Shown here one piece after another: positions 63,100 to 64,000 of a stretch of 64,000 nucleotides of DNA. Source of the DNA: Devosia sp. (lineage in GTDB: Bacteria > Pseudomonadota > Alphaproteobacteria > Rhizobiales > Devosiaceae); the NCBI RefSeq assembly GCF_014860165.1, contig NZ_JACZKG010000027.1, forward strand, positions 1 to 64,000, written 5' to 3'. The notes below the pieces were generated by a model. That model made no database searches and was not told the origin of the DNA. It saw only the letters and a list, made by a program, of their open reading frames with translations. Within the stretch, counting starts at the first letter, position 1, and every line of letters begins with the position of its first letter. The translations under genes were made by a program, and so were the position numbers.

Positions 63100-64000
63100 C
63101 TAAAGCGTGATGCGGTAGAGGCCGAAGCCGTCGGCATTGGTCTCGCCGGTCGCCTCGATCTTGACGGCCGTCACCTCGGCCAGGTGTTCGGCGGCCTTGG
63201 GCCCGGTGGCGAAGAGCACGGTGGTGTCGCCGATCGGGGCGAGCGACCAGTTGCTGTCGGCCTTGGGATTGATGGTGCCGTTCTCGACGATGAACCGCAC
63301 GATCAGGTCGCGATTGGTGTCGGGACCCTTGAAGATGATGTGGTCGGCACCAGTGCCGGGGAATGAGCCGCCGCCGCCGGCGCGGTAGTTGTTGGAGGCG
63401 ATGACGAATTTGGCCGCGGGATCGATGGGCGCGCCATCGAACTGCAGGTCAACGATGCGGTTGGCGTCGGGGTTGGTCACTTCCTTGCCGTCGCTCGAAT
63501 ATTTCGAGGGCTGGGTCAGGTCGATCTTGTAGGTGACGCCGTCGATGATGTCGAAATTGTAGGACGGGAAGTCGGGATTGATCAGGTCGGCATCCTTGGC
63601 GCCCTTCTCGACCTGGTTGAAGATGCCGGCCGAGCGCTCCAGCCAGTCCTTGACCTCGGCGCCGGTGACGACGAGTGCCTGGATGGTGTTGGGGTAGAGG
63701 TAGAGATCGGCGACATTCTTGATCGCCACCGGACCCACTGGCACGTCGGTATAGTATTCCGGGCCACCGCGGCCGCCGGCCTTGAACGGCGCCGCTGCTG
63801 ACAGGATCGGCAGGCTTTCCCATTCGGTGCCCTTCATCATCTGCGTGACGTACCAGGTCTGGGCCTGGCTCACGATCTGCACCGACGGATCGTCGGCCAC
63901 GAGCGCGAAATAGGAATGCAGCGGGGCCGAGGTCTCGCCGACGGCACGGCGCACATATTCCAACGTCTCGTCATGTTCCAGCTGGGCGGCCTCGGCCACC
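63100..64000 (-). CDS. cpdB: 2',3'-cyclic-nucleotide phosphodiesterase/5'-nucleotidase-type protein, C-terminal part (cut by right edge)
   Basis: The C-terminal 300 residues of a bifunctional CpdB/UshA-like periplasmic nucleotidase. The visible part is the substrate-binding 5'-nucleotidase C domain: [85 protein letters not shown] and [15 protein letters not shown], with Tyr/Phe stacking residues as in CpdB. The catalytic metal-binding N-terminal half lies beyond the edge. It is on the same strand and just upstream of the RNase T2 gene. Confidence 0.88.
   Translation of the reverse strand, partial: VAEAAQLEHDETLEYVRRAVGETSAPLHSYFALVADDPSVQIVSQAQTWYVTQMMKGTEWESLPILSAAAPFKAGGRGGPEYYTDVPVGPVAIKNVADLYLYPNTIQALVVTGAEVKDWLERSAGIFNQVEKGAKDADLINPDFPSYNFDIIDGVTYKIDLTQPSKYSSDGKEVTNPDANRIVDLQFDGAPIDPAAKFVIASNNYRAGGGGSFPGTGADHIIFKGPDTNRDLIVRFIVENGTINPKADSNWSLAPIGDTTVLFATGPKAAEHLAEVTAVKIEATGETNADGFGLYRITL

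Overview
The window looks like a chromosomal stretch of an alphaproteobacterium of the order Hyphomicrobiales, most like Devosia. This is inferred from gene content, high GC, unfused cytochrome b/c1 genes, an agp-like alpha-galactoside locus and one exact CtrA-type box. No rRNA, tRNA, CRISPR array, transposase or phage gene was seen. Both edges cut genes: cytochrome b on the left and a CpdB-type nucleotidase on the right.

Layout. 1-5.5 kb: end of the cytochrome bc1 genes, adenine phosphoribosyltransferase, small stress or detoxification enzymes, and an MFS exporter facing a TetR repressor across three near-identical palindromes. 6-9.8 kb: TerC, two MaoC-fold proteins and a homocysteine methyltransferase-like protein. 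9.8-21.6 kb: a sugar locus with two GH4 glycosidases, a LysE exporter, a complete peptide-type ABC importer (binding protein, two permeases, fused double ATPase) and two AraC regulators. It resembles the agp/aga alpha-galactoside locus of Sinorhizobium meliloti. 21.6-24.3 kb: an AT-richer accessory patch with poorly known ORFs and a short intergenic repeat. 24.5-27.7 kb: ychF, pth and rplY. 27.8-30.2 kb: an ECF42-type sigma factor with three YCII/DGPF proteins. 30.4-34.2 kb: prs, pgeF, midA-like and lgt. 34.3-40.7 kb: ubiK, a phosphoesterase, ybjN-like/proC, cold shock protein, a TPR methyltransferase, threonine aldolase and a PhyH-type dioxygenase. 40.9-44.2 kb: carB. 44.4-50.5 kb: two AraC regulators, a BBE-type flavoenzyme, an HD-GYP protein and an epoxide hydrolase. 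50.5-57.1 kb: an rRNA-methylase-like protein, a sugar isomerase/oxidoreductase pair, an aminotransferase/sulfotransferase pair, a YCII-GST pair and a DUF2277 protein. 57.2-64 kb: clpS, DUF1328, GNAT, an ABC exporter, ohr/ohrR, RNase T2 and cpdB.

Most distinctive observation: three promoter-like elements with exactly the same architecture, (T/A)GTCGA-N17-CGAC, lie upstream of YCII/DGPF genes. Two are in the ECF42 sigma locus and one is 25 kb away, upstream of an isolated YCII-GST operon. This matches the target motif as I recall it for ECF42 sigma factors and suggests one small regulon. Other regulatory structure includes three CATACG-N3-CGTATG operators, one sitting inside a sigma-70-like promoter, a classical OhrR box, and inverted repeats in front of the AraC-linked sugar genes.

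Functions are read from motifs and family resemblance only. Start codons were moved from the longest frame where a ribosome binding site or family alignment argued for it. Many long open frames on the opposite strand are GC-driven shadows and are omitted.
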